NCBI GenBank assembly: GCA_963675955.2
Contig: CAXXVR010000009.1
Span: 1,178,001 to 1,242,000 of the forward strand
Direction of reading: 5' to 3'
Length of the DNA: 64,000 nt
From: Desulfocicer sp963675955
GTDB taxonomy: Bacteria; Desulfobacterota; Desulfobacteria; Desulfobacterales; Desulfobacteraceae
In this document: positions 26,169 through 41,155 of the stretch, piece by piece
Numbering within the stretch: the stretch's first letter is position 1
How the letters are laid out: each line of letters begins with the position of its first letter
Notes under the pieces: generated by a model
Seen by the model: the letters and a program-made list of their open reading frames with translations, nothing else
The model's database searches: none
What the model was told of the DNA's origin: nothing
Program-made: the position numbers and the translations under genes

Positions 26169-29100
26169 ACAATTTTATAGATTTAATTGATTTTATTTTT
26201 ATTTTTTTTAAATTTTAACTTTGTTTACTAAATATCAAGTAATTTCAGATTAAAATTAGCATATTTAATTTTATTAAATTTATTAAAAAAAAAAGCAAAA
26301 TTATTACTTTAATTTAAAAAAAATATTTTTAAATAAAGTTATAAAAATTTGTTATTTTAATAAATAATTATTAATAAATTAAATTAAATTTAGTGCGAAC
26401 ATGTATGCGCTAATGGCAACTTATTTTAATTTTCAATAAATTTAATCTTAATTGAATAATGCTAGGTTTCATAAGGTAATTTAGATGAACCTTTAAAATA
26501 TTATTTATAAAAAGAATTAACCTGATGTAAATTTAATGAATAATTTCAACATTTCTTCAGAACATTAAGTTAAATATTGTTTAAGAAAAGTTTTTGTAAT
26601 CGTAGATTCATTTTCATATTAAATTACTGTAGATAAAAGTTCATAAGTAATAACTTTTCTTCCTGAAATTAATCTTTCAACTTCATAAGGTTCGAGATGT
26701 TTTGATAAATACTAATTTATGAATCAAATAATTATAAGAATTAAACTTCTAAGGAATAGTACTATTCAAATCCTGTCTTAAAAGCTTCTAAATATTTTTA
26801 ATATTTTTACACCAAAAAATAATCAGCAATAGATTTTAAGTATGAATCAACATTTGATTTCACCAAGTTAATCTATGCTCCATTTGGAATTAATTCTATT
26901 AATTAATCACCATCCTATAAACTAAATGTTTCGCCAACTAATTCTAAATCTTCATCGTTCATCTTTAATTTTCTTTATTATTTTAATCAAAATTTACTTA
27001 TTTTAATGAAAGATAATTATTGAATGTTTCTTTATTAAACAGATATTTTAAATCCTATTCATTAATTTCTTATCCAAACATATATTTCCAAAAAGGTTGG
27101 ATAAAATCTATTCCAATAAAGTGTTTATAGTATATTGCATTTGCAAAGACCTATTAAAAAAGTAAATCATTATTAGAATAAATACAGATCCTAAAATATT
27201 TATTTAAGCTTCTGCTTTTGGTAAAGTTAGGATAGTAGGCTGAAAAAAATAGTATTCTTCTTTTGTTTCACATTTTTGAAAGAATCCTAATTTATACTCC
27301 TTTAAATTAATTCCTATGAAATCAAAAAATTCAGTCCTTAGTCCACCGGCATCCTATTTAGTGTTTATTATAAAAATTATTACATATCCTTATTCGTTAA
27401 TAAAATTTACTTTCAGCTAGTATTTATACAGCACTATGAATATATTATAAAATTATAAAAATTACTTGGATTTTTTTTATAAAGGCGAAAAAAATCATTT
27501 AGAAGGTTAAACCTAGAAACCTGAATATGTTTTTCATAATAGGATCCACCTATTAGATATATATTCACTTATAAAATTGACTAATATTTTATTTCAAATC
27601 AGAATAAAAAAATTCCAGTCTTTAACTAAAGCCTAACTTTTCAATTATCATTTTTTCGCCTAAAAAATGATTTAAAAAAATTGTGTTAACAATAAATTAT
27701 TTTATTATCATAAAAAAGCACTAGTTCGCCTTCACTTTTTATTGATTTGTTCTTAATATTGAAATTAATTGAATATTAAATATCGCCATTATCTTGTATC
27801 TAAACAAACAAATTACTTTCTGAGTTAAAATAAAAATAAACTTGGTTTTTATGTTTTCTATGTGTAATTTATAGTTCTTCCTCTGTTTCCTGAATAGGGG
27901 TAAATTTATGTGTAATATCTAATTCAAATTTTAAAGCAGAATATTCTAAATCAGAAAGGATATTTTAATATTTATCTCTAAATCAAAAATTTAAATATTA
28001 TTTTTTATTTTACCTAAGCTTTAATGTAAAATTTAATTCTTCTAAATAATGAAGATTCCGATTTTCAAACTTTGCTTCAGCAAAAATTGATTCATATTTA
28101 TTAGCTAGAACTACAAATTCTCCAACTGAGAATATTTTTTTACCATTAATTATCATACTAGAGACATTTTAGTAATAAAATAAAATATAAAACTAATAAT
28201 TTCCTTTAATTGTTGGAGTCCATTCAACAGAAATAAAAGTTTTTTCTAAACTTCAAGTGGAAGAAAAGCAAATTTAATCAAAATTAGTATGAACAAAATA
28301 TATCACAATTTCATCTTACTTATGCTCAACAATTAATTGATTTTAAGAATCATAAAATTTAATATTATCATATCTTGTTTCCCCTGCTAAAGAGAATTAA
28401 TTTTTCTTAATTTTGTTTTCAGGAATATAGCAAATATTTTTATAAGCAATCTCTGAAAATTCTTTGGAATTCAAACAATTTTGTTTTAATTATTCTTAAG
28501 AATATTCTTAAAAATATTATTTATCATCTTTAAATATCCTTTCAAGCTCACAACAATAATATTTATCATAGTATTTTGAATAGTTATTTACTGATTTTTC
28601 TTTGTGTGTACTCACCTAAGATTTTTCAATTAGAATTGTATAATCAATTAATTTTTCTGATAATTTACTTGAACATAATATCGTTTTTTCTAAATTTATC
28701 TTTTAATCTAAAAAAATTATCATAAAAAAAGCAATTACTTGAAATTCATTAAATTTCTAATTCATCAGGTGTCTTATCACCTTTGATGGGAAAATAAGGA
28801 ATAACTCTCAAACATTTATTTTCATTTTCAGAGTTTATAATATTTGGGTTTGTTATTTTAACTTACTGAATGTCTTTGAAAGAAAATTTGACAAATACTG
28901 TGTTATTTGTTAGATAAAATAGTTAATATTAAGCTGAGCATTCATTATTTTTTGGAGTTTAATTGCATTGAAGAATTTAAATCTCGTTCATATCAATACT
29001 TATTAAAAATTTAAATGTATTTTCTTTAAAACAGTTTAATTTCATAGAATAAGTTTCAAGTTTCTATTTAAAAACCTCAGCAATTTAGTGTTTCGTTTAA

Positions 29101-32100
29101 TTATTATATGGTAATTCAATTAAAAAATTCAAAGCCTCTTCAGCATGTAATAATTCTGTTTTTTTTAACATTGCATTTAACTCTTTTAAAAAGGGACTTT
29201 ACTCCAATATTATTTCATTTTCAAGAATTATATACATGAGTTAAGTAGAATAAATTTACAAATTTTTAAATAGTACAACTAAATATTTCCCAGAAATTAC
29301 CTAATTTCCTTGATTTCCAAATATTAATGGCAATGAATATGTTATAATGCTATCTTTTGTTTCTGTTTATTCATATTTTTGGAGAAGAATTTTTGTAAAT
29401 GAAGTCAAATTTATTAACAAACAATCTAAACTAGTTTCAAGGGGATTTGAAATAAAATTTAAGCTTAAATCTTCGATTTTATTAATATTTAAAATTAGGT
29501 TTGAAGGTTACATTTCACTGGAAATAATGTTTGATGTTTTGATTCAAATTGAAATAATTTATGTCCAAAATGGTATTAAATATTATTATTTAAGTTTATT
29601 AAAATAGAGTTTTATTTCTAAAACATTTTCTTATTACAAAAAATTAATTAATGAAATAAAAGAAAAATTACCTTTATTATAACATATATTATTGATTGTT
29701 TTATCTGTTTACGAAGTGAATTCAATCTTTACTAATTATTTTTCATTTTAATTTGCTTATAAAATTTATTATTTCAGAGAAAACGCAATAAATATTTAGT
29801 ATAGCAAATATTCAAGGAGACAAAGTTGCAGCAAATAGTTGATCTCAAAATTTTCAATTTTATTATCTGTAAAAGTAATTTCTATTTCAATATTATTTTC
29901 TTAAAGAAGTTTGCATAAAACAAATAAATTATCATTAAAAATAGAAGAAGCTATATCAAAACTAGGAGCCAATTTTATTTCTTATTGAATTGATTTAAAT
30001 TTATTGAATTCCTTTTATATCCATTGTTTTGATTCATTAATTAATAATTGCAAAATCTTCTTTGAAATTTCTTTTTTGGAAGGCACTTTTATTGAAATAG
30101 GTTAATTTTCAAGTTCCTAACAATATAAAGTTATCGATAATTCAGCAATTTTATTATTATAGGTAATTTTGTCCTAAAAAAACACAATAGAATAAAATTT
30201 AAATACTTCAATATTTTCTTAAGTCAATTTAATAGAAAAAGTTTAAATAAATTTTAAAATGATTTTTTGAAGAAGCTCTTCAGTTAATTTCTTACCAAAT
30301 TCAACTTTATCCATCATCATTTACATTTTTTTTAATAACGAATCAGTATGCTTTTATTAATTATCACAAATTATTCTTGTAAATGAAGAAATTAATTTTT
30401 CTAAAACCCTTTTAACACTTTCTAAAATATAATCTTTCCATTTTAAATATTCTCATTCATTTATTAAACTATCCAAAGTAATTTTTAAATTTATGACTAT
30501 TCTTTTTTTTTAACAAAATTATGTAAGATTTCTCATTATAATTTTATTGAATTTCTTCTTAAAGTCAAAGATTAAATAATTAAATTATGGGGAGCTTTAT
30601 AACTCATGCATCAATTAATAATTTTATGGATTGAATTATTCAAGTTCAAAATCTAATAAATCATCACATTTTATTGCGATTTTTTAAAAATTTTTGTTCT
30701 TAGCACTTGTTAAATCTAAACAAAATTATCAATTTTTTATTAAGAATTACCACACGACATCATAGAAAAATACTTGCTCAATTATTATGATACAGGCTTT
30801 ACTGACTAGTTTTCAGAAAGCTCACCACCAGATCCTTATTATTATTACTAAAATTCGATTTAAAATAGTGATGGAATGCTTTAAATTATATTTTAAACAG
30901 TGAAACTAAAAGTTTATCCAGGAGAATCTCTGAAGAATAATTAGTTGTTTAAAGTAGATTGTTCCTAATTATTTATCATTTATTAAATGATTTGATAAAA
31001 AAGGTTTGGTTAAAACGTCATTAATATTCCCTAACTATTTGTACAATATAGTTTATGTTTTAGATTGGTGAAAGTAGTTTATGATATTACTTTTTATACT
31101 TTTAGAATTTATTTAACTTGCTCTGAATTTAAAATTTAAGAGTTATTAGATGGATCTCTAAACTTTTATTTTTTTAAATTAATATAATGAATATTCCCAT
31201 TTATTTTATTTGAAATCTTTATCAGAATAAATTTATCATTATATTTTATTATTACAATATCATTAATTTAGCAATTTTAAACTAAAAACATTATATAATT
31301 ATATATTTGTAACCAAAATCAAAATAATCACTTTCAAATAAAAATGTAAATGCTAAAAAAGATTCATTGCGAAGAGTTAAATTTTGTAATTAGCAATAAA
31401 ATGTTTCTTCTTCATATTCTGAATTTTCATTCAACATTAAATTATGAACACTTTCGAGTGTGTTATACTACTCAATTAAACTAATATTAGATTAGTAAGC
31501 TTTAATAAAATTTTTCTAAAGGCAATAAAAGAAATCATCAAATTATTGATTAAAGAGAATATTTTTTACATTGGAAATTAAATTATTTTTTAAATAAAAA
31601 GAAAGTTTTTTTACATTTTCCCATATCTATTTAAAATTAAATAAATAAAATAAAAATTACAAAATCTAATTAATAATCATTAGTTTTATCTATTTTTTAA
31701 ATTATTTGATTATAAAGTGTTTGTAAGGAATCAAAATTTATTGTAAACGTTATATCTTTTTTAATGACTTTGCTGAGCTACTATTATTGTCTTAGTAATT
31801 TATTTTCAATTTCCTAATAAAATGTAGAGCTAAATTAAAATTTTATCAACTGTCTTTTTTATTAGATAAGCGATTATTTTTTTAGTAGAAATAACTTATT
31901 CATAAAAATCCAATTTATTTGTAATAAAAGAAATGTATTATTACAATTAAGATTAAGATTAGGGTTTTGTTAACTTTTCGTCTGATTATTTTACAAATTC
32001 AGGATTAAATTCGCAATTAAATTAAATAATTAAAATAGAGCGATCAAGAAAATAGTTCGTTTTAGTAAACCTATTTTGTATATTATAATAAACTACTATA

Positions 32101-35100
32101 ACCTAAAATATTAATCTAATTTTCATAACGTTTATGCATTTACTTTAAAGTTTTTATCATTATCACTAATTTTCGTGGATTGAAATTAAAAATAAATATA
32201 ATTAAAAATATTAAAGCTATCATCAACAATTGTATTATTAATGGAAGAAATTATTAATGATTGCAAAATAGTGCTTTCCAGAAAATAACTATTATAAATA
32301 ATTTAATAATAAAAAGAACTTTAAGAGATCAAAAAATGATTTGAATTAATCATTGGCAGTTTCACAAAGAAACAGAGGTTTCATCATGACCTCGTAAAAA
32401 GAAATCATATCAATTTTCCATAATATACTATAAAAAATTTAAGAGGTAATAGTAAATTACTTTTGTTTTAATTAAAACTATTTAGTTTTTGATTCAAAAT
32501 ATTAAAGTTTATTAATTGTTTGGATGATATTATACATAGGAAAGAATTCAAATTTTATATTGCATTTATCTCCAAATAAAATAGGAAATTCATAATCTGT
32601 TTTTCCTATTTATTCTACTGCATTTTTATTGTTTATTAATGTTTATATCATTTTAGCATAACTTTTTACATCGGAAATAATTTTATTTATAATATTTTAT
32701 GAAGAAATCTAATAAATTAGTTAAAAAAAATAAAAAAATATATTACCAAATTTTAATAATCATCTTATGTTAATTCTTTAAAAATCAATGTTATTTCATT
32801 ATGTTTAAAAAATTTAAAAAATTCAAAAAAAGTATTTTATTCTTTCTCCTGCTGGGATTTTAATTCTATGCTTGGACTTTTCTTAATCCTTATTAAAAAT
32901 TAAAATTTATTAAAAAATAACTCTGTCATTGAATTTAATCTCCAAGAATTACTAATTGAATCTGAAAGTAATAAAGAATGTTCAAGATCTTATGATATAA
33001 AACTTGCATTATTAATGGAAAATAAGAGAGAGTTCCTTTCATTTAAAGAGTTTGCAAGTTATTTAAAAAGGATGGTTAATTTGAAATAAGGAAAATTAGA
33101 GAAATACTTTTCATATTATTAATATGATAAATTCAAAATAAAAGAATCAAAAGAAGTTTTCAATTTCTCTATTAACAATTTATATTAATAATAATTGAAA
33201 AATACCAAGCTTTTTATGTTTTCTTAGTTCACAAGAAATCTTTTCTAATATTTCAAAAAATAGTTGGTCTCTTTTACCTTAAATTTATAATTAAACAATT
33301 GATTTAACTCTTAAAAATATTGATATTGATTTGAGTTGTAATCTTATCAAAAGAATTATCTTTAAAATCACAAATTTGCAGTTCTTTCTTATTATCAAAA
33401 TTCCAATGTATTAAAAGTTTAATATGCTTTTCTTCAATTTGTTTTTCTAAATTCTAAATTTCTGGGATAATCCATTGACATTGCTCCATATCATTTTAAT
33501 ATTGATAAGAGATTGTAAACTAATATTCAGGGAATTTTTTATGTAATTATTCATTATAATTAAAAATTTCACAAAAATCTATTATTAGTATTAAAATATC
33601 AAAAATTAATGTAATGCTAATCGGCAATATTTTTTATAATTCTGAATAAATTTGTAAGTGAAGATTATTGAATTATAATTTGAAATATTTTAGAGATTTC
33701 AAAGATGAAAATAAATTAACAAATTTGGATATTATTTGCTGTGAAATTTTACTTTATTCGTTTGGATTAAAACAATTTAGTCTCACAATATTTTAAAACT
33801 GGAATTTAAGTTCATATAAAAATATTTTCCATTATAGTTTATTCCATTAAACTTTAGTTTACATTTTTTGCAAAATCATTACAATTTAATTTTCTTATAA
33901 TTCTTTTTCTGAGAGGAATAAATACAATAAAAGTTTAAATTGTTAATTAAGGAATTAATTCTTCTCTTCAGATTCAAAATTGTTTGTTAAATAATTTATG
34001 ATAATTTGCGGTTAGTGAGAAATCTTTATTAAAAAATAATATAATTCAATTTAATTCAAAAAATAATCTCTATAATTAATATGCTCTTTTTCAAAATGCT
34101 CAGTTTAACAATAAATCAAGGAACAAAGTAATCCTTTGTATTAATTCTTAAAGCATTATTCAAGAAATTATTCAAAGATTGTATTTTCCTATAAACTATC
34201 ATAAATTTAGTTATATGTTTCTTAAGTTGAGTCATCTAACAATTCAATTACTTCTGTATTTTTTATTAATTTTTAAAAAGTCATTATTTATTATTAGTTA
34301 AAAAATACACTTAATTATGTTACAATTTTATCGAAATTTTTGAGTTTTGCTTAACTCAAAATAAAGAATAAAAACATTTCATCATAAAGATTAAAAAATC
34401 TAGTTTTAATATATTGTTTATTTATAAAGTTTGTTAGATTTTATTAGAGAAATAATAGCTTGATTGCATTATTATTTGGTATTTTTGTAATTGATTTTTC
34501 TACTAAATCATAATAAAAGCTATAATGCTATGTAAATTTTTATCCAAAAAGTATAAATTCAAGATGATTATCCTTTTCAGAATTAGTTTTTACGTAATTC
34601 TTTCCAGACTTCTTTCCAGACTTTCCAGGTTTCTTTCCAGGCAGATAGTAGCAATCAGGTTAAAATTGTTTATAATATTGCAACAATTGAATCATTTTAA
34701 GAAGAAACGAACTTTAAGGAATTAAACTGATTTATTAATCTGTAATAAAAGTGAATCTATTAAATTATTTCAATTGCTTTGCAAATATACTATTAAATTC
34801 ATCAATTTCTTTATATTCTATTTCAATATGATAATAATCACATAGAAAAAATATTTCGTAAAAATTATTAAGCAAAGATAAAAAAATAGGTGATTAATCA
34901 TTTTTATCTAATTAATTCAAAGCTTATATTAGATAAGTTTTAAGTTCTTCTTAGGAATAAAATAGTTTTTCATCAATAAATTTAATAAATAATGATAAAA
35001 ACTAAGTCATTTTATATGAAGCTATCCAATGGAAAATATTTTAATCAAAAGAATTTTATAAATTATTATCAGTAAAATCACGTTCACATGAGATAGAGAG

Positions 35101-38100
35101 ACCAGAAAAATCAATTTAAAATAAATAACTTTCGAATAAATTTATTAAGAATACTTCTTTTCCTTTTGTTACTAATTTCATAATAATATTTTTATTTAGA
35201 ATATATTGAATAATTTTGGCAATATCATTATCAAAAAAGTTATTTAATAATGCTTTGAGTTATCCATAATTCAATTTTGCCAATGCTATTTCAATATAAG
35301 TTTCATTAACTATTTCATTAGCTAAGCAATATTCGAAGAGATTTTAATTGTTAAAAAGCAATGCAATCTCAAAATAATTATAATTTAATTCTTCACAGTT
35401 TATTTGATAACTTTTCATTGATGAAATAGAATAATTTTAAAGCTCTTTTTTCCAATTAATATCAAATTTCATTAATTAAATAAAATATTTTTCTTATTTT
35501 TATTTGAGCACTTTATTTATTATTTTATTTGATAATTCTATAGTTTAAAACTGAATTTTTTCTAAATTTAAATTGCTTAGAATTTTTGATTAATCAATTT
35601 CAATAAATTCTATATTGTTTTGATGAAGATGAATAATTGGTTGCTGTACTTCATGATTTTATTATAAAGATTCAAATTTGATTTCTAAATTATTTTCTTT
35701 TATAAAAGATATATATTATTGATAAAGTTCCAATTGATCTTGAAAATAGTTATAATTAATGTTAAAAATAACCTAAAATTATTGTATAAGGAAAAAGTAA
35801 CAATGAATATTGAAAATTTAAAAATCTTGATTAATTTTTTGAAAGAATTTGCCAAAATTACAAGCTTATGCTCGTATTTTACAAACGATAAATTTCATAA
35901 AAAATATTTTCAATAAGGATTTAGAACTTATCTCTTTAAAAAAACCATTAAAACACAATATTAAATTTTATTTACTCTTTGAAATTGTTAGTCTCTTAAC
36001 TCAATAAAGGTAACTCCATATATGCAAGGATAAATTTTTCAATAGGTTTCCAATCTTTAGAATTTGTTAAAAAATAATTTTATTAATATTTTCTCGAAAT
36101 TAATTTTCTTTGATACCTTAAAACATTATAAAGTATGAGATATGCCCATTTAATTGCTTTATTGCTTTACTCATTTATGATAAACTAATTTAATTATGCA
36201 GAAAATGTTTCAAAGCAATTTTGATTTATCGCTAAAGAAATTATCAATAATTTTTTGATCTATTTCCTTTTACTTTAATCAATATTTTCAAATAAAATTT
36301 TATTAATATGTTCAATAGATTCATTATAATTTTGTCGGGAGGATGCAAAATTTTTAGAATAAGTCGAATCAAATAAGTGTTAATTTAGTTAAATAAAAGG
36401 GAATTATGAAAGCAAGTCTTGAAATAAAAAAGTTTTCGAGTTTTTCTAATATAAAATTTAATCATAAAATTACAAAACCTTATAATAAGTCAATTTTTAG
36501 TATTTAGAATAACCCTATAAAATATTTGTTAAAAAATTTTGCGAGATTAAATATTGTTAAATTTTATCTCGTAATTTTTATGATTTGTTTGCAATTTCTT
36601 TTAATAATTCTACAAACAATTTGATTTTCTCGCATTCTCCATTAATAAAAATCAATTGAAAAATTTTTAATTTTTGTAATTCTGCTATTTCTTAATTTTC
36701 TATTATATTCAACAATTAAGGAGTATTGACTTTAAGAAATTGGGAAAATTATTCTTCATCCATCTAATTATTTAATATATATAATATAAAAAACTTAGCG
36801 AATATCTTGTAAATTTTTATTCATGACATCAACATCAAATAATAAAAAATATTTAGTACTTTGTAATCCTTACTAAATTTTACAATGGTAATAAATTTGA
36901 TTAAAATAAGTTTTTGAAAGCATTTTGCATTCTATCATTTTTTCAATTAAATTATTTATTTCACTATTTTTCTCTCTTATTAATAATATTAAAGAAGAAA
37001 TCATTAAATTAATAAAAGCTTTATCATCAAATATTTTTTTTTCTTAGCAAAATGAAAGAATTTCAAAATATTTGGTTACAAAATTATTAAGTAATAGAGT
37101 TCGCATAATTTTTAAATGAATTTTTTAACATTAATTTTAAGTTCAGTTAATTTTTTCTAATATTTATAGAGATTGAAAAAATTTTGGAGAATTTTCTAAA
37201 ACGTCGAGTCATATCTTTAATAAAAAATTAATTTTATTTAAGCATTTTGTTCGAATAGCAAGATTCATTAAATTAGAATATAGTTTTGGATGAAGGTGAA
37301 TAAGAATTTTGTAAGATTCTATAGGACATTTTTCCATCTTGAATAAATATAAATGAATTAAAATAAAACTATGCAAAAATCTAAATATAATATTCCAACT
37401 TAAAAGCATGGACTAATTACTCCAAATTAAGGAATGCCTTTCTCCTCCCTATTTTAGATTTATGTTAGTATTTCTTCATGGTTTAAACCAAAAATTTTCT
37501 AATTTTCAAGTAAAATATTTACTATTTAATTAAATTAGGAGATAAGCTCTTTATTTTCTAAAAGAAAAAATTCAAATTCTTGAAAAGATTATCTTTGATT
37601 AAAGTAGAATTTTTGTTTTTAAATTAATTGAGTTGTTGTTTCATATAATTTAGGCAAAAAATAATAAGTTTCCTTTAAGGAATTTATACTATTTTAATAA
37701 AATTTTAAAAATATTGGATTATTAAGAATTATCTTAGTGCATATTAAAGAATTATATGATAAAGCAGCTTCCAATACACTTTAAAATTTGCTTCCTTTCC
37801 AAATTAATAATTACCAGCATCCAAAGCCATTAATTAAATTTTATAATTATTAACCATTATTTTATTTACAAAATTTTAGAATCAATGGTTTTTGCTTTAT
37901 CAATTTATCATAGTTATTAAAGCTTGTTATATAATATTGATTACTAATTTAGAATTTTAATTTAATTTTTTCATTCAGTTTTTCTAGATTTTTTATTTCA
38001 AAATATGTGCATACACTTATCCCCTTTTCTAAGAGTAATAAGGCTAAATCAATGTTAATTTCCCCTTTTTTTATCAAAATATTGTCAACATTTTCAGTTA

Positions 38101-41094
38101 ATTTTAGAATAAATAAATAATTTGTTTTCACATTTTTGTCTTTCATTATTTCTAAATAATTCAATTCTTTCTGAAATGTAAAATTATATTTCATATAGAA
38201 ATAAATTGACAACTAACTACTTTCTAAATAATTAATAAATTGTTCTTCATTTCTTAAATCAATAGTAAAAAAAGAATAAGTGTTTACTAAATAAATGCAA
38301 GCACATCAACAAGTTTTTATAAATAAAATATGAAGCCACCATCTTTGTTGTGTTTGTTTTATAATACTATTATTAATTCAATAAATTCTTTCACCCAATT
38401 TTCTTATTAGATGATTCTAAAAATAATACAATAAAAATTAAAATTACATTGAAAAATAATTATTAAATTCGTTTCGTGGATGCAACAAATCTGAAAGTAT
38501 TTCTAATGAAATTTAATATTTAAGTTATTCTTATTCTGCAAGATTTTTATTCTATAAACTTAAAGAAAAAACAGCTAAAGTCAGTTTGATAATATTTTCT
38601 AAATTAAGCTTTTCAATTTCTTTATGATAATTTTTCTTGTTATTTAATAATTTTTCCTTTGAAAAACAATTATGAATAATTTAATATCATACTTTTAAAA
38701 AGGTATAATAATTTTCTTCTAACTCGCAAAATGCTTTTAAAAGATCAAATTAATGAGTTATTTTATAGGCTGTATCGATTTCTAAAAGTTACATTCAATT
38801 CATTTAAGGTTTAAAATGTAGCAATAGGTTCATCAATTGTAAATTATCATAAATTATTGAATAATTTAATATTAATTTCAATTCAAAATCGTTCAAATCA
38901 CTAATATTATTTTCGATTTATCTAAAGTACCATGAATAAATTCAAAATAATTTACATCAATAAATCTTCATTTTTGATGTTCTTATTTTAATAAAGCTAC
39001 ATTAAAGTTAAGCAAGGGTACAATTACAAAGTTTAAGCTTTTTCATCAAAATCCGTTAAAGTTAAATTAAAAAGAATCGATTATTATTGTACAAATAGTT
39101 CATTGAATTTATCAATTAGTTATGGGTCTTAGAATTTTGCAATGCATTTGAATAAAATATCAATAACTGAATAATAATAGCCAGTTCGTTGGCAAGATCC
39201 TTCAAAGTAATTAAAAACTTGTTTTAATTAAGCCGGAATAATTTCTGAATTGTCTAAAGCATAAGATTGAAACAATTTGTATAATTTAGAATTTTTTGCA
39301 TCTTAAAATAATTGATCAATTGGCAAAATAAGTAAATCTTCTATTGATTTTACAAATTTTTTCTTAGTTAATAATTCTAAGCAATGTATTTTTTTGGTTT
39401 AATTTCCATTAATAATTAAAAATGTATTCAAATTTAACCAATTAGCTTACTTCAAAATGTATTATAAAATATCTTCGGTATCAAATCTCAAACAAGCAAG
39501 TATAATTTGATTTTAAAATTTATCAAAATATGCTAAATACTCTGAAAATTCTGCATATGTTTCTTTAAAGTAATCATCAAACCATGAAAAACTTTATCTA
39601 CAAGTTTTTTTTATTTTTATACTTAATCTTTTTTTTTTCTTATTATTTTCCTCTTTGACTTGACTTTAAGAATATTTTTTTAAATATTAGTAAGAATTGA
39701 CATCTAAATAAAAATAAAGATCCAACTAATTATATTTCGTATTTATTAAATCAATATTCTGAGGAATTAATCTTCGGACTAAGTCAAAATTTATTGTTTG
39801 GTTTAGTTGTTTTTAAGCATATTATAAATAAAATATTAATGGAATCTCATTAAAATATTTGTCTGCTTCTTAAATTAATTAAAGGAATATAGTATTATTT
39901 TCGTTTTATAATTATTAGCAAATCTCTAATTTCTATTCACAAGTGAGATTATTGTTAAGAATTAAGTAATGAATGCAATTTTCTCCTAAATAATAATATT
40001 TAATTTTATAAGTTTAACCTTTTAAATTTTTTAAGAGCAACCAATCACCATTCATGCAAACTCGTAATAATTTGTTCAGGAATTCAAAAGATGATCGTTT
40101 GAATGCAATTTAAAAAGGACTTTCACCACTTTTATTTTATAAACACATTAATTAATTCTTGTATTATTCATCATCTTACAGAAATTTAGTTAAATTATTA
40201 AGAAATAAATGATGATAAATGCTATAGTCAAGTTATTCTAATGTATAGTCATTACTGTATTACTGAATATTTTCAGAATTAATATTATTTCAGAGATAAT
40301 TCTTTCATTCTTTTTAATATGTCATCTATAAATTAAATATTTAACAGAACTAAAAGCTACTTTCAAATCTCGAAGGAAATCACAGTCTTCTAACTAAATT
40401 TTTCCATAAATTTCTAAAAGTTTTCTCAAAAAAGTAAATGTTTTAGCATCATTTCAGTCCAATACTATAAAAAGGTAATTTATTGAAATTCTTTTGAACT
40501 TGTTTTGATATTTGAAAAATCTTTTTCTTAACAGTGGACTTTAATGTATTTATTACTGAGTTATTCTTTTAGAGAAAGGATACCCTCATTTGGTTTAATT
40601 GTTTTAGAAGCATAATTGAAATTAATTTTTAATTTTTGATAATGTTGAAAAATTTAAATAAATGAACTTTCTTGAATTAGAGTTAATAAGGCTTGAACAA
40701 ATTCAAAGTCTGTTTGTTTCTCAATTTCATCTTTTATAATTTCTGTTTCCTTTTAAAATGTAAAGCAAAATAAAATAACTTAATTAATTGAAATCTTTCG
40801 ATCCCTTTTGAACAATTACAGAAATACTTAAAAAAAATCATTAGTAATGCAATCTTTTTCTTAAGAAGACAAACAATCAAAATTAATTTAATAGTTGTTA
40901 ATTAAAGATGCAAACAATTCAATGTTTTTGTAAATTATTGAATATTGCAGTCAAGTTAAACCAAAATTATCTCTTTAAAAAAATTATTCTTTGGTCAGCT
41001 AGGAAGCCCAAGAAATATCAATAAGATTTGGATTTTGACTTCCTATTTCGTTACCTATTTAAATAAACAACTCAGAGTGAGTTTATGGTTTCAT
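26165..41094 (-). CDS. Giant HECT E3 ubiquitin ligase, copy 2 (C-terminal tail lost)
   Basis: Tandem paralogue of copy 1, starting at ATG 41094-41092 (MKPQTHSELFIQIGNEIGSQ) with the same ankyrin-like, filamin-like and HECT order. The catalytic LPLAHTC is present (Cys codon 26401-26399), but roughly 155 bp that in copy 1 encode the last 30 or so residues and the stop are missing. The frame instead continues SHQIQFNLLIIIYQNNKF through A/T-rich sequence that looks non-coding, reaching a UGA at 26167-26165. This UGA overlaps the ATG of copy 1 as ATGA. The end coordinate is that first in-frame UGA; a spliced or earlier 3' end is possible. The HECT tail normally positions the thioester, so activity of this copy is doubtful. 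Expression of the copy is unknown. Confidence 0.65.
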
Positions 41095-41155
41095 AGATTT
41101 AATAGATTTATTTTGTATTTTTTTTTATTTTTTATTTTTTTAAATTTAATTTAAA
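26365..41155 (-). repeat. Tandem duplication unit 2 (about 15 kb)
   Basis: Direct repeat of 11220-26215. Similarity continues slightly upstream of the start codon (A/T-rich text after 41094 resembles that after 26168) and ends before the DHHC gene. At the other end it stops with a 26-bp block (26365-26390) identical to 11220-11245, placed directly against the HECT active-site codons. Confidence 0.9.
34560..34645 (-). repeat. Short TCTTTCCAG repeats in HECT copy 2
   Basis: Four to five imperfect copies of CTTTCCAG(A/G) within about 50 bp on the plus strand. On the coding strand they give PGKKPGKSGKKSGK. The unit has no counterpart in copy 1 apart from the single shared CTTTCCAGGCAG at its right edge, so it looks like a local expansion. 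Confidence 0.7.

Larger units (their letters stand above)
11220..26215 (-). repeat. Tandem duplication unit 1 (about 15 kb)
   Basis: Direct repeat of 26365-41155, offset by 14,926-14,989 bp depending on small indels. The repeat covers the whole HECT gene and a little flanking sequence on both sides. Long stretches, such as 18000-22300 and 24150-26150, are nearly identical, while 12400-13050 and 22350-24150 carry many substitutions and indels. Confidence 0.9.

Noticed and set aside
11220..41155. The 15-kb direct repeat as a mobile element
   Set aside because: It has no terminal inverted repeats, target-site duplication or transposase; it is a gene duplication.
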